NCBI GenBank assembly: GCA_017987115.1
Contig: JAGNUG010000015.1
Coordinates: forward strand, 1-48,589
Origin: Flavobacteriales bacterium
GTDB lineage: Bacteria > Bacteroidota > Bacteroidia > Flavobacteriales_F > PHOS-HE28
DNA length: 48,589 nt
Reading direction: 5' to 3'
In this document: piece after piece, positions 7,981-16,343 of the stretch
How the letters are laid out: each line of letters opens with the position of its first letter
How positions within the stretch are numbered: position 1 is the stretch's first letter
Translations under genes and position numbers: made by a program
Notes under the pieces: model-generated
What the model saw: the letters and a program-made list of their open reading frames with translations, nothing else
The model's database searches: none
What the model was told of the DNA's origin: nothing

Positions 7981-10900
7981 ATGTTGTCTCTCCCTCGTAC
8001 CCGACCTACCGGTCTTTTCGCCAAGTACTTGCTGCGGTTGGTCGTGGTATGTGCGCTGGTGGGTTTTTGGGGTTTCGGTGTAAGGGCGCAGAGTTGTAAT
8101 GTATCGGCATCGGCACCGGCAGGTCCGCATTGTCCGTGGGACCAAATTCAACTTAGTGCGACCAACCCTACCGGAGGGATGCCCCCTTTCACGTTCTCAT
8201 GGAGCATCACATCAGGTGCGGGAACTGCAAGTTGGAGTAGCTCTAACCAGAACCAGAACCAGAATCCTTTGATCACACTGATCTCCGGACCAACGGTAAC
8301 TGCAACAGTAACGGCGACGGATGCAAATGGCACCACTTGCACATCCACAGTGAACATACCGGTAACGATATTCAATGGGTTATTAAGTGCAACACAGAAT
8401 AGTGTCGAGGTCTTGCCAGCTTATAGTTACGGGCCCAATTTCCCAACATTCGCGCTATGTGATACACCTGCTCCGACCAGCGCAACGTTCACATTCTCGG
8501 ATAACTCTCCAGTAGGGATCAACCCCTTCATGATCGATGTGGGTAATGGATTCGTACCTGCTGTATTCCCGATGAACGGGACCTTCACTACAGGTCTGGA
8601 CACCGTTACGTATGTCACGCAAGACCCTGTAAGTGGCTGTTATGACACAACGCTTGTTGGCATATTACTGGGTGTGCCGGCTGCTTTCCAGATCGCGACG
8701 AATATTGCCGGGCCAACGGAATTGTGTTTGCCGAATGCGGAAACCAGTTACAGTATAGACGCTGTGCCGCCGGGAACAGTGATCCCACCAGGAACCATGC
8801 TGGAGATCTATACCAACGAATTGAACGTGCCCCAACCAGTCGATGCGATCTTCGCACCGTTCCCCGCGAACTATCTCCACCAGTATCAATCCGTACCCTG
8901 TGGTCCGGAGTACACTAGTTTACCGTTCACGAATACGTTCACGTTCACGGTCGTACCGAGTTATGGATGTCCGATCGGAACCTTGCTAGGGAACACAGCG
9001 CAGCCTGTTCGGGTATCAGAACCACCCACGGCACAGGCAGTTCCGAATATGGCCAGTGCGTGTGTTGGTCAGCCCATTTTGATCGATGCTCAGAATAGCG
9101 GTGCTTGGATCGATGTTGCAGCGGGAACAACGGGGAGTACATGCAGCACTGCACCGGTTTTTTACTGGGAAGTGTTAACGGGTGCATCACCTACGGATTG
9201 GACCGTGAACAACACGCTTGGGGGAAACGGAACTCAACAGAATGACCCCAGTATGTGGACTGCTGGTTCCGATCCATTAAGTATGACCTTCAACATAGCT
9301 GGCGACTATACCGTGCGTTTGTATTCAGGTGGGAGTAGTGCTTGCCCCATAGCAACGGATGAAGTTACCATTTGCGTGCAAGAAGCCATCGACCCCGGAT
9401 TTACGAGTGCGGTTACTGCCACGTGTATACCGGCTACGATCAATACCACGGATATCACGGATTATGCCGGACTTTGTAACCCGGCGACCTACGAATGGAC
9501 CGCTCAGGCACTATCACTTTTTTGTGGCGGTACTGTTTCGTTACCGGATCAGCTCACACAAAATGCACAATTCACGATCACCGATCCGGGCGTATACACG
9601 ATCACGCAACACGTTATTACACCATGCGGAGAAGAGACCAGCATTGATACGGTCACTATTTATGGTCCACCTGTCGGTACGTTGAACCCGTTGTCCGCTA
9701 GCCCGTGCGTGGGTGAAGTGCTCGCGCTCGATAGCCAGGTCCAAGGGTGTGGACAAACAGGCGCCGTGCCCGTTTACGCGGTAGTGTCCGGCCCAGCTAC
9801 CATTACCCCTCCGGATCAATTGGACATCATTGGTCCGGGGCAGATCATCGTCGCTCTACAGATCAACAACGCCTGCTCTGGAGGAGCACTTGTGGTGTTG
9901 GATCAGGACACGATCAATGCACAAGCGCCGCCTTCTACGCCGGTAGTAACGATCGATCCTGATCCTGTTTGTGTAGGGGATTCCGTTATCATTGCGATCG
10001 TTGAACAGGCCAATGTCAGTGTTTATTCGATCACCGTCGGTGGCGTAACCTATCCAGAGAGTTCCATTACCGTGGAGGCAACGGTTGCCATGAATGGTGT
10101 CGTCGTGGCCACAGCAGGTGCGCCCGGTTGTGATCAGGATACGATCGTGAACTTGGTCGTGGTGCCCGTTGCTGCGAGCACCATTAACGGGGCAGGAACA
10201 CCACTCTGTTTAGGAGACTCCGTGCAGCTCAGTGTTACCGGTGCAGGTACCAGCTATACGTGGCAGGAAGTGCCCGGTGCTGTTGTGGGCAACGGTCCTT
10301 CCATCTGGTATACACCAACGGCCACCGTTACCATTTCCGTAAGTGATACTGTTGGGGGATGTGTGTCCTATGATGAGGAATTGATCACCGTGAACACATT
10401 GCCGGCAGTGAACGCACCTAGCGATGTAACACTCTGTGCAGATGGGACACCTTATACGTTGTTCCCCACCAATGTCGGTGGAACATTCGCGAGTGCATCA
10501 ACCTATTTTTCGTTGCCGGGTCTTATCACGCCCGTATCCGGTCAAGCGGCCACTTTTAATGTGATCTATTCCGAATCGGATGCCAACGGATGTGTAGGGT
10601 TGGATACGTTGCAGTTGACCATAGATACATTGATCTCCGTACCCAATGCTGGACCGGATACCACCTTGTGCATGAATGCCGTTCCGTACGTGCCCATTGC
10701 TGGAGCATGGCAGGATGAGCCGCCCTATTTCATAGGCGGTGTATTTGATCCGTTGCTTGTGCCCGGAGCAGGCAACTACACGATCACCCTGTGCGCTACC
10801 CAATGTGTGAACATCTGCGATGATGCTATCATAGGCGTGGTGGATACACCAACAGTGGTCTTCGATACCCTTCCGAGTTTTTGCATTGGTGATGCAGGGG

Positions 10901-13569
10901 CACAACTATCAGCGGGTCCGTTACCGGGTACATGGTCCGGTTCTCCGCATGTGAGTTCAACGGGTTTTTGGGACAATCCCAGCGCAACACCTGGAGCGCA
11001 TGCCGTGTGCTACACCATGGCCGATACGCTAACGGAATGTTCGAGCACGGCGTGTGACACGGTGTATGTGACAGCTCCGCCTTTAGCATCCTTCACGCCG
11101 TTCACCGCATGTGCCGGGCAAGGTGTTGTGCCGGATAACCTGAGTACTGGTACAAGCTGGGAGTGGTCCATTGGTGGCGGAATTCCCATTCCCGGTTTTG
11201 AACCTTCACTGACCTTCCCGCTTGCTGGTGATGTAGACGTGACGCTCGTTGCCATTGGCGGTTCCAATTGTTCACACGATACCACCATATCCATTCCGGT
11301 GGATACGATCCCTGTAGTGGATGTGCTTTGGACCGTGCTGGATTCCTGTGGCGATGGTTCCGTGCAAGCAACGAACAATGCCATATTTCCGACGGCTACT
11401 CATGCATGGTATCAGAACGGCGATCTCATTGACACCACAGCGCAACCACCCGTATTTTTCTTGCCGGGGTCGGTAATGAATGATACCACCTACCATTTGG
11501 TATATGTGCAGACGAATGATTGTGGGACTGATTCATCCGTTGTGGATATCACGATACGACCTGCACCCGTTGCTGACTTCGTGATAGCGGTACCCGCGAT
11601 CTGTTTGAACGATAGCCTTTTATTGAGCGATATTTCTTTCGGAGGAATAGACTCGACAATGATCGATTGGGGAGATAATGCCATCGTCACCTCCAACGAT
11701 TCGGTGATGCAACATTTGTATATGACCACCGGCACGTTCGATATTTCACTCTATGCTTTCGGACCTTGCAACGCCATCGATACAATGGTGCAACAAGTAA
11801 CCGTACTGCCGAATCAAGTGGACGCTGTAATTGGTGTAAGTGCGTACACGTTATGTGCGGGTGAATTGCTTTTCGTTGAGAATGGTTCGCAAGGCGACAC
11901 GGCCATTGTTTTTCATTTCAATGATCCGGCAGGAACCACCAGCACAAGCGATAACACAAGTTTTCTCTATTCCACACCCGGCGTGTATCCGCTTACGTTG
12001 GTGGCGTACGGTTGCGGGTTGGATACCGCTGTTGTCATGATCACCGTAGAGCCGCAACCGGACCTGGCATTACCACCGGATACCACCGTCTGTGCAGGTG
12101 AGGCCATCCCCTTCCTGGTAAATGGTGTTGGTCTTGTCGGGATCATGTGGGACTTTGGTGACGCAACGATCGATAGCATTCCGAATCCCGTTCATGTTTA
12201 TGATACGCCAGGAGATTACACGGTGGTGGTAACCGTATTGAATGATACCAACCTCTGCGCCAATGCGGACAGCATGGTGGTGCATGTGGACCCACGCCCA
12301 CTTTCGAACTTTGCGATCTCTGACTCCGTGTTCTGTGTTCCGATGTCTGCGGACCTGTACAACAGTTCTACTACTGGATCGAGCTATGCGTGGTATGTGG
12401 ATAGTGTGATCCATAGCTACGAGTACGCCCCACAACCGTTCGTATTCCAATCGGCAGGGCCGCATGTTGTATCGCTCACCGTAACGGATCAGTTCACGCA
12501 ATGCAGTGACAGTACCACCATCACCGTAATTGCAAATGCTGCACCCACTAGCAACTTCACCTTGGCGCCGATCGACTCATGCATGAACCTGGTCGGCATA
12601 ACTACCACCAACACTTCTGATGCGGGATCATCCGCGTTGTGGTACATCGATGGTGTGCTGCAAGGCGCACAATGGAACTTGGATACCACCTTCACCGGGT
12701 TGCCGGGTATGCATACCGTGATGCTCGTTTCCGGTGGCTTCGGGGATTGTACAGATACCAGTATAGTGCCCTTCTATTTGGCACAACGGCCTGTTGCGGC
12801 GTTCGATCTGACAGGGCCGAATTGTGAAGAAGCCGCGCTTGCATTGGAGAACAATTCAGAGTTCGGGGAATACTTCGAGTGGCGTTGGCCGGTACCAGTG
12901 GATTCCACTGCGGTCTCCGATCTGTTCGAACCCGCCCATGTGATCTTCGAAGACCCCGACACCTATTCCGTGCAACTGATCGTTACCGCCCCGAACGGAT
13001 GCGTGGACTCCATTGTTGAGTACGTTACCGTGCATCCAGTAGCGCATGTATTGGAACCGACCTATGCCATACCTGCCGCGAATCAATGCGGCGTGATCAG
13101 TTTGAATGTGGTCACGGATCAGCCCGCCGTTCTGGAGTGGTTGCATAATGGCACCGAGCACATCAGTTATGCTGCGCAACTGGCATGGGAATTAGGAGAC
13201 AGAGCACGGTGCGGACAGGTGCCGGTCACGTTGCGGACCACGTTAGGAACGTGTAGTGTAGATCGGGATTTCAGCCCGGAGTTCACGCAGGATCATGTGT
13301 GCATGTTCGTACCCAATGCGTTCACGCCGGACGGCGATGGCATCAACGATCTATTCAAAGCAGTTGGTCCTTCGGCACAAGCCATGAAACTCTCCGTGTT
13401 CAACCGCTGGGGCGAGCAGCTTTTCCACACGGAGAACATCAATGCCGGTTGGAACGGACTATACGGCGGTGCAGCACAGAAGCAGGATGTCTATATCTAT
13501 AAATTGAAATACTGCGACGAGGACCGGGTAGGGCACGTAACCTTACTTGTGGGTGATCCGGATAGGTAA
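7981..13569 (+). CDS. Giant multi-Ig/PKD-like secreted protein with T9SS type B (CHU_C) sorting domain
   Basis: About 1,862 residues from the ATG at 7981; an ATG at 7942 would add 13 residues before the signal peptide. The signal sequence LRLVVVCALVGFWGFGVRAQ is followed by many Ig-like/PKD-like modules of ~80-100 residues. Many begin with D-x-T-x-C-x-G/D strands (PPDTTVCAGEAIPF, GPDTTLCMNAVPYV), and later PKD modules carry the diagnostic WDFGD (IMWDFGDATID) and YDTPGDYTV patterns. The C-terminal ~85 residues are the gliding-associated type B domain: PNAFTPDGDGINDLFK, SVFNRWGEQLF, WNGLYGG..., DVYIYKLKYCD. The product is presumably exported by T9SS as a surface adhesin or long fibre. Cysteines are frequent, suggesting disulfides. 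Its own terminator follows. Confidence 0.9.
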   Translation: MLSLPRTRPTGLFAKYLLRLVVVCALVGFWGFGVRAQSCNVSASAPAGPHCPWDQIQLSATNPTGGMPPFTFSWSITSGAGTASWSSSNQNQNQNPLITLISGPTVTATVTATDANGTTCTSTVNIPVTIFNGLLSATQNSVEVLPAYSYGPNFPTFALCDTPAPTSATFTFSDNSPVGINPFMIDVGNGFVPAVFPMNGTFTTGLDTVTYVTQDPVSGCYDTTLVGILLGVPAAFQIATNIAGPTELCLPNAETSYSIDAVPPGTVIPPGTMLEIYTNELNVPQPVDAIFAPFPANYLHQYQSVPCGPEYTSLPFTNTFTFTVVPSYGCPIGTLLGNTAQPVRVSEPPTAQAVPNMASACVGQPILIDAQNSGAWIDVAAGTTGSTCSTAPVFYWEVLTGASPTDWTVNNTLGGNGTQQNDPSMWTAGSDPLSMTFNIAGDYTVRLYSGGSSACPIATDEVTICVQEAIDPGFTSAVTATCIPATINTTDITDYAGLCNPATYEWTAQALSLFCGGTVSLPDQLTQNAQFTITDPGVYTITQHVITPCGEETSIDTVTIYGPPVGTLNPLSASPCVGEVLALDSQVQGCGQTGAVPVYAVVSGPATITPPDQLDIIGPGQIIVALQINNACSGGALVVLDQDTINAQAPPSTPVVTIDPDPVCVGDSVIIAIVEQANVSVYSITVGGVTYPESSITVEATVAMNGVVVATAGAPGCDQDTIVNLVVVPVAASTINGAGTPLCLGDSVQLSVTGAGTSYTWQEVPGAVVGNGPSIWYTPTATVTISVSDTVGGCVSYDEELITVNTLPAVNAPSDVTLCADGTPYTLFPTNVGGTFASASTYFSLPGLITPVSGQAATFNVIYSESDANGCVGLDTLQLTIDTLISVPNAGPDTTLCMNAVPYVPIAGAWQDEPPYFIGGVFDPLLVPGAGNYTITLCATQCVNICDDAIIGVVDTPTVVFDTLPSFCIGDAGAQLSAGPLPGTWSGSPHVSSTGFWDNPSATPGAHAVCYTMADTLTECSSTACDTVYVTAPPLASFTPFTACAGQGVVPDNLSTGTSWEWSIGGGIPIPGFEPSLTFPLAGDVDVTLVAIGGSNCSHDTTISIPVDTIPVVDVLWTVLDSCGDGSVQATNNAIFPTATHAWYQNGDLIDTTAQPPVFFLPGSVMNDTTYHLVYVQTNDCGTDSSVVDITIRPAPVADFVIAVPAICLNDSLLLSDISFGGIDSTMIDWGDNAIVTSNDSVMQHLYMTTGTFDISLYAFGPCNAIDTMVQQVTVLPNQVDAVIGVSAYTLCAGELLFVENGSQGDTAIVFHFNDPAGTTSTSDNTSFLYSTPGVYPLTLVAYGCGLDTAVVMITVEPQPDLALPPDTTVCAGEAIPFLVNGVGLVGIMWDFGDATIDSIPNPVHVYDTPGDYTVVVTVLNDTNLCANADSMVVHVDPRPLSNFAISDSVFCVPMSADLYNSSTTGSSYAWYVDSVIHSYEYAPQPFVFQSAGPHVVSLTVTDQFTQCSDSTTITVIANAAPTSNFTLAPIDSCMNLVGITTTNTSDAGSSALWYIDGVLQGAQWNLDTTFTGLPGMHTVMLVSGGFGDCTDTSIVPFYLAQRPVAAFDLTGPNCEEAALALENNSEFGEYFEWRWPVPVDSTAVSDLFEPAHVIFEDPDTYSVQLIVTAPNGCVDSIVEYVTVHPVAHVLEPTYAIPAANQCGVISLNVVTDQPAVLEWLHNGTEHISYAAQLAWELGDRARCGQVPVTLRTTLGTCSVDRDFSPEFTQDHVCMFVPNAFTPDGDGINDLFKAVGPSAQAMKLSVFNRWGEQLFHTENINAGWNGLYGGAAQKQDVYIYKLKYCDEDRVGHVTLLVGDPDR

Positions 13570-13585
13570 CAGCGAAAAGTGCATT

Positions 13586-13611
13586 GTAACAACGGCGGAG
13601 TGTTACTTTTT
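13586..13611 (+). terminator. Terminator of the giant T9SS gene
   Basis: GTAACA (13586-13591) pairs with TGTTAC (13601-13606) and is followed directly by TTTTTC. It lies 17 bp after the stop codon. Confidence 0.65.
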
Positions 13612-13658
13612 CAAACAGTGGAGGGCCCTATTCCCAACCCGGAACTACATTGTCACCC

Positions 13659-13748
13659 ATGGCCCTGTTCCAATCCGCTGTGCTCCAGAAATACCTTAAA
13701 GATCAGGACGATTCCCGTGTGAATGATGAGATAGATGCCTTTTATAGG
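13659..13748 (+). pseudogene. N-terminal relic of an Eco57I/TaqI-type restriction-modification methylase
   Basis: A 29-codon frame begins MALFQSAVLQKYLKDQDDSR and stops at TAG. Its start closely matches the conserved N-terminus ('MalFQ.SVL.kyLk.ld...v..ay..f') that I know from large Bacteroidota type IIG/Eco57I-like methyltransferase-nucleases of about 1,000 aa. The remainder of such a protein is absent: after ...NDEIDAF the frame ends and AT-rich unrelated sequence starts. I read it as the surviving 5' end of a deleted or interrupted gene. The family assignment rests on only 29 residues. Confidence 0.45.
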
Positions 13749-14261
13749 TTACGTCGGCGGAGGTTGTTGAGTGGATGTAAATTCGCAAGAATTTAACAGT
13801 TAAAATTCATTAGACCGACACTACTATCAAAGAATACTACCGTTTACATTATTCCACATCACAACACTTCCTTCGTAAGGATAGATGACCCTCAATCAAT
13901 ACAGGACATGACCGGCCAAGATGGATTGAAACCGCGATCAATTAATGCACAAGTCATTGAGCATCCTGGGATTCATAATGTTCCACAAGCAATTATGAAT
14001 CCAACGGGTAAGAAAAACGTCCAAATCGATATAAAAGTGACAGGAGTTGATTTATCTGAACTTGAAAATATTTTAGAGCAAAGGTGTATTGTTTGCGTGC
14101 AGTAGAACGATTTTGAAACTATTGTTTATGGTTTAGGCGAAGGGTTAAGCTGGGAAGCAGATGAACAAAAATTCTGTAGTGATACAGAAGTCGAACCAAG
14201 CAAGATGAAAACTGAGCATAACCTTAAATGGAAACGTTGACTACGTGGTGTCAGTTTTCCA
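13749..14261. other. AT-rich foreign-looking stretch
   Basis: Base composition shifts sharply here to AT-rich, with many AAA/TTA/ATT triplets, unlike the surrounding genes. It contains one plus-strand frame interrupted by a TAG (separate entry) and is bordered by two truncated genes, consistent with an inserted or horizontally acquired remnant. No terminal repeats were recognised. Confidence 0.5.
13908..14240 (+). pseudogene. Unidentified AT-rich ORF split by an in-frame TAG
   Basis: The first part (65 aa, from the ATG at 13908) includes INAQVIEHPGIHNV and VTGVDLSELENILEQ. After the TAG at 14103-14105 the same frame stays open for 44 more codons (ETIVYGLGEGLSWEADEQKF ... KWKR) to a TGA at 14238-14240. 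Upstream, the frame is also open back to 13782 without an ATG. Coding-like composition on both sides of the TAG suggests a single gene broken by a nonsense change; two short peptides or stop readthrough are alternatives. I do not recognise the family. The frame sits in AT-rich DNA between two other gene relics. Confidence 0.4.
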
Positions 14262-14612
14262 TCACCAGTAAAATCTGCGCAATACACCAAGGCCCACGCC
14301 TTTCAAACCCAAACAGACAGAAAAGACAAGGATATTACTGCGTTGATGTATTGCCGGAAAGAACGTTGTGTTCAACGGGTTGTCGAACGTGCCGACCATG
14401 TGGACAAGCAAAACATCACGGGGTACACAGGCCGGGTTGATCCACGCCCAATGCGTAACCAGTTCAAAGGCGATGTTCGGGTCTGTATCCGAAGCGCGGA
14501 TCTGCCGATCGATCATTGTGGCCGGATCGCATTGCGCCTGAGACGGGATACACGAACAGTAGGCCAGAAGCATGAACATGCCCGATCGGAGCAGCGAGCA
14601 ATAGAAGGACAT
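14262..14612 (-). pseudogene. Truncated secreted protein, possibly hydrolase-like
   Basis: The 116-codon frame starts with a signal peptide (MLLAYCSCIPSQAQ) and a plausible mature start CDPATMIDRQIRASD. A segment reading VLLVHMVGTFDNPLNTTFF resembles the first strand and oxyanion-loop region of a group of secreted alpha/beta-hydrolase-like proteins. After about residue 88 (near 14350) the sequence loses this character and ends after a short low-quality tail. No nucleophile elbow or His is present, so it is probably the 5' remnant of a longer gene whose 3' part was lost at the edge of the AT-rich stretch. A genuine short secreted protein cannot be excluded. Confidence 0.4.
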
Positions 14613-14717
14613 TAAGCGAATTTAGTGAACGCGACTCTTGCCGTGTAACGGCGCTGAATAAAATGCGAGCATTTTGGTCAGAATTCATGATCAACCTGCT
14701 AGCAAAGCAATGTTGAC

Positions 14718-15605
14718 TTACACTGCGTTGAACTTCGGCGCGCTGAATTCCTTGAGTAGATCCTCGAACAGAACATCCCGCGTACTGGTCACCTTTTCAA
14801 GTTCGATCCCTTCTTCATCCTGCGCACCATAAAGACGTGCATGCAGGTCCTTGTCTTCCAAATAGCTGTAGAGTGACCAAGTGTTGCCAGTGAATTCCAA
14901 CGCGGTCATATTCTCGACCCAGTCTCCGGAGTTCATATACACTACGGGCTCTTCCTGACCTACATTGATCACGCGCAATGCAGGTTGGTGTATATGTCCA
15001 CACACAACGATCCGGTATCCCGCATCAGACGCAAAACGTGCCGCGGTTCCTTCAAAATCACTGATGTGTTTCAGCGCTCCTTTTACACCGTTCTTAATAC
15101 GTTTCGAGAATGAGAACCGTCCGCCTCCAAAAGCCTTGCTTGCCCGGTTGACCATCGCGTTGAGTACGATGAGCGAGTCATAGCCTTTGCCACCTAATTT
15201 GGCGAGCCAATGGGAATGTCTCATGGTCACATCAAACACATCTCCGTGGAAAAACCACGTCCGTAGACCATCCAGCTCCAGGACCAATTTATTGGCAATG
15301 TGCAATCCGCCCAACTGATATCCAGCAAATTTGCGGAGCATCTCGTCGTGGTTCCCGGTGATATAATGTACGGTGGTTCCTTTGGCCAACAATGAGGTGA
15401 TGTATTTGATCACCTTCATATGCGAACTGGGAAAGTAGTGCTTGCTGAACTGCCACATATCGATGATGTCTCCGTTCAGCACAAGCACTTTGGGCTTAAT
15501 GGAACGTAGGTAATTCAGCAATTCATCTGCCCTGCAGCCATAGGTGCCGAGGTGCAGATCGGAGATCACTACAAGATCCACGGAGCGTTTATTCTCTTTT
15601 TTCAT
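14718..15605 (-). CDS. UDP-2,3-diacylglucosamine diphosphatase-like metallophosphoesterase (LpxH family)
   Basis: 295 residues from MKKENKRSVDLVVISDLHLG; an ATG six codons earlier is less likely. It shows the full dinuclear-metal phosphoesterase set near the N-terminus: DLHLG, GDIID, GNHDE, then HGDVFD, and GHIHQP towards the C-terminus. The arrangement (GDIIDMWQFSKHYFP, ITGNHDEMLRKFAG) matches the LpxH/YbbF branch that hydrolyses UDP-2,3-diacylglucosamine to lipid X at the membrane. It is longer than E. coli LpxH (240 aa) with a C-terminal extension, as in many Bacteroidota homologues annotated as UDP-2,3-diacylglucosamine diphosphatase. Other phosphoester substrates are possible. It is transcribed alone. 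Confidence 0.85.
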   Translation of the reverse strand: MKKENKRSVDLVVISDLHLGTYGCRADELLNYLRSIKPKVLVLNGDIIDMWQFSKHYFPSSHMKVIKYITSLLAKGTTVHYITGNHDEMLRKFAGYQLGGLHIANKLVLELDGLRTWFFHGDVFDVTMRHSHWLAKLGGKGYDSLIVLNAMVNRASKAFGGGRFSFSKRIKNGVKGALKHISDFEGTAARFASDAGYRIVVCGHIHQPALRVINVGQEEPVVYMNSGDWVENMTALEFTGNTWSLYSYLEDKDLHARLYGAQDEEGIELEKVTSTRDVLFEDLLKEFSAPKFNAV

Positions 15606-15693
15606 GATCGGCCAGGAATGCACTCCTTGAGCTGTCCATTTGTTGCATCAAATGATTTTGTGCGCATGCAAAGGAATCGCTCGTAGGTTGACC

Positions 15694-16005
15694 CTATGTT
15701 GCGGGTATGTTAGGCTGTGGATCTCGCTGAACACGCGTGCGTTGAAAAGGTCTGCGCAACCATTCATTCTGTGCGTTCGGACAGGGTACATCGCCATACG
15801 AACAATACACGCAACACGATCCAGGTAACGGTTCGAAAATGGTGTTGCAATACAAGCAGTGATAGCGGACAACGCTCGACCTTCGTGGCATCTGGTCACG
15901 ACTATGGCGAGCGCAATTGGGACATTCGAACCGGGAGAAGACCAGCGGTTTCCGCATGAACGTTCGATAAAGACGCCATTTGATCGGTGATCGTTCATTT
16001 TTCAT
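15694..16005 (-). CDS. Small Cys-rich putative zinc-ribbon protein, ~103 aa
   Basis: Start chosen at MKNERSPIKWRLYRTF (16005); the frame is open further upstream without coding character. Two CxxC knuckles (ECPNCA and HCLYCN) about 24 residues apart form a probable zinc ribbon, followed by a Cys-rich motif GSCCVYCSYGDVPCPNAQ. I associate a nearly identical tail, GDCCV(F/Y)CSYG-x-V-x-CP, with small uncharacterised Bacteroidota proteins; no function is established. A basic N-terminus precedes the ribbon. The last ~24 residues are Arg-rich. It lies upstream of the LpxH-like gene in the same direction, 88 bp away, and diverges from the phosphate cotransporter gene. Confidence 0.55.
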   Translation of the reverse strand: MKNERSPIKWRLYRTFMRKPLVFSRFECPNCARHSRDQMPRRSSVVRYHCLYCNTIFEPLPGSCCVYCSYGDVPCPNAQNEWLRRPFQRTRVQRDPQPNIPAT

Positions 16006-16343
16006 GATCAGTGGACCCATTGAATGTTGGTACAAATGAATCCATGGAGATCTTCTTGAATATGAACGATCCGTTACCCTTTCAACCGCGAACTGGTCGA
16101 CTTCCTGTATGGATCCTGAGTTAGATGATGACATCCATGAGTAATAGGATGATCTATTCGGGAGATCATCAATTGAAATCCACTAATGTGTATATAGTGC
16201 TCAGGGTCTGTGACTTGTGAATCGGTGGATGCGTAAGTAAGCGGTGCAGATCTTTCATGAAGCTAAGCGATCGTTAACCTTAAGTTAGCATTGGGTGAGG
16301 GTAGGCGGGGTATTTTTGCCCACCCCGTTAGGCCAAGGAGTAT
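16006..16343. other. Divergent intergenic region
   Basis: These 338 bases between two divergent genes hold the promoter at 16291-16318 and the ribosome-binding site AAGGAG at 16335-16340. No ORF with features was seen. Confidence 0.5.
16291..16318 (+). promoter_or_regulatory. Promoter of the Na/phosphate cotransporter gene
   Basis: A -33 TTG (16291-16293), a 17-bp spacer and the -7 box TATTTTTG (16311-16318) match the Bacteroidota consensus. An inverted repeat CGGGGT / ACCCCG (16306-16311 and 16322-16327) overlaps the -7 box and the likely transcript start. AAGGAG lies 3 bp before the ATG, an unusually strong Shine-Dalgarno for this phylum. Confidence 0.55.

Noticed and set aside
8245..8268. 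Short AACCAG repeat (Asn-Gln repeats) in the giant protein
   Set aside because: A small in-frame simple repeat in a linker; too short to infer phase variation.
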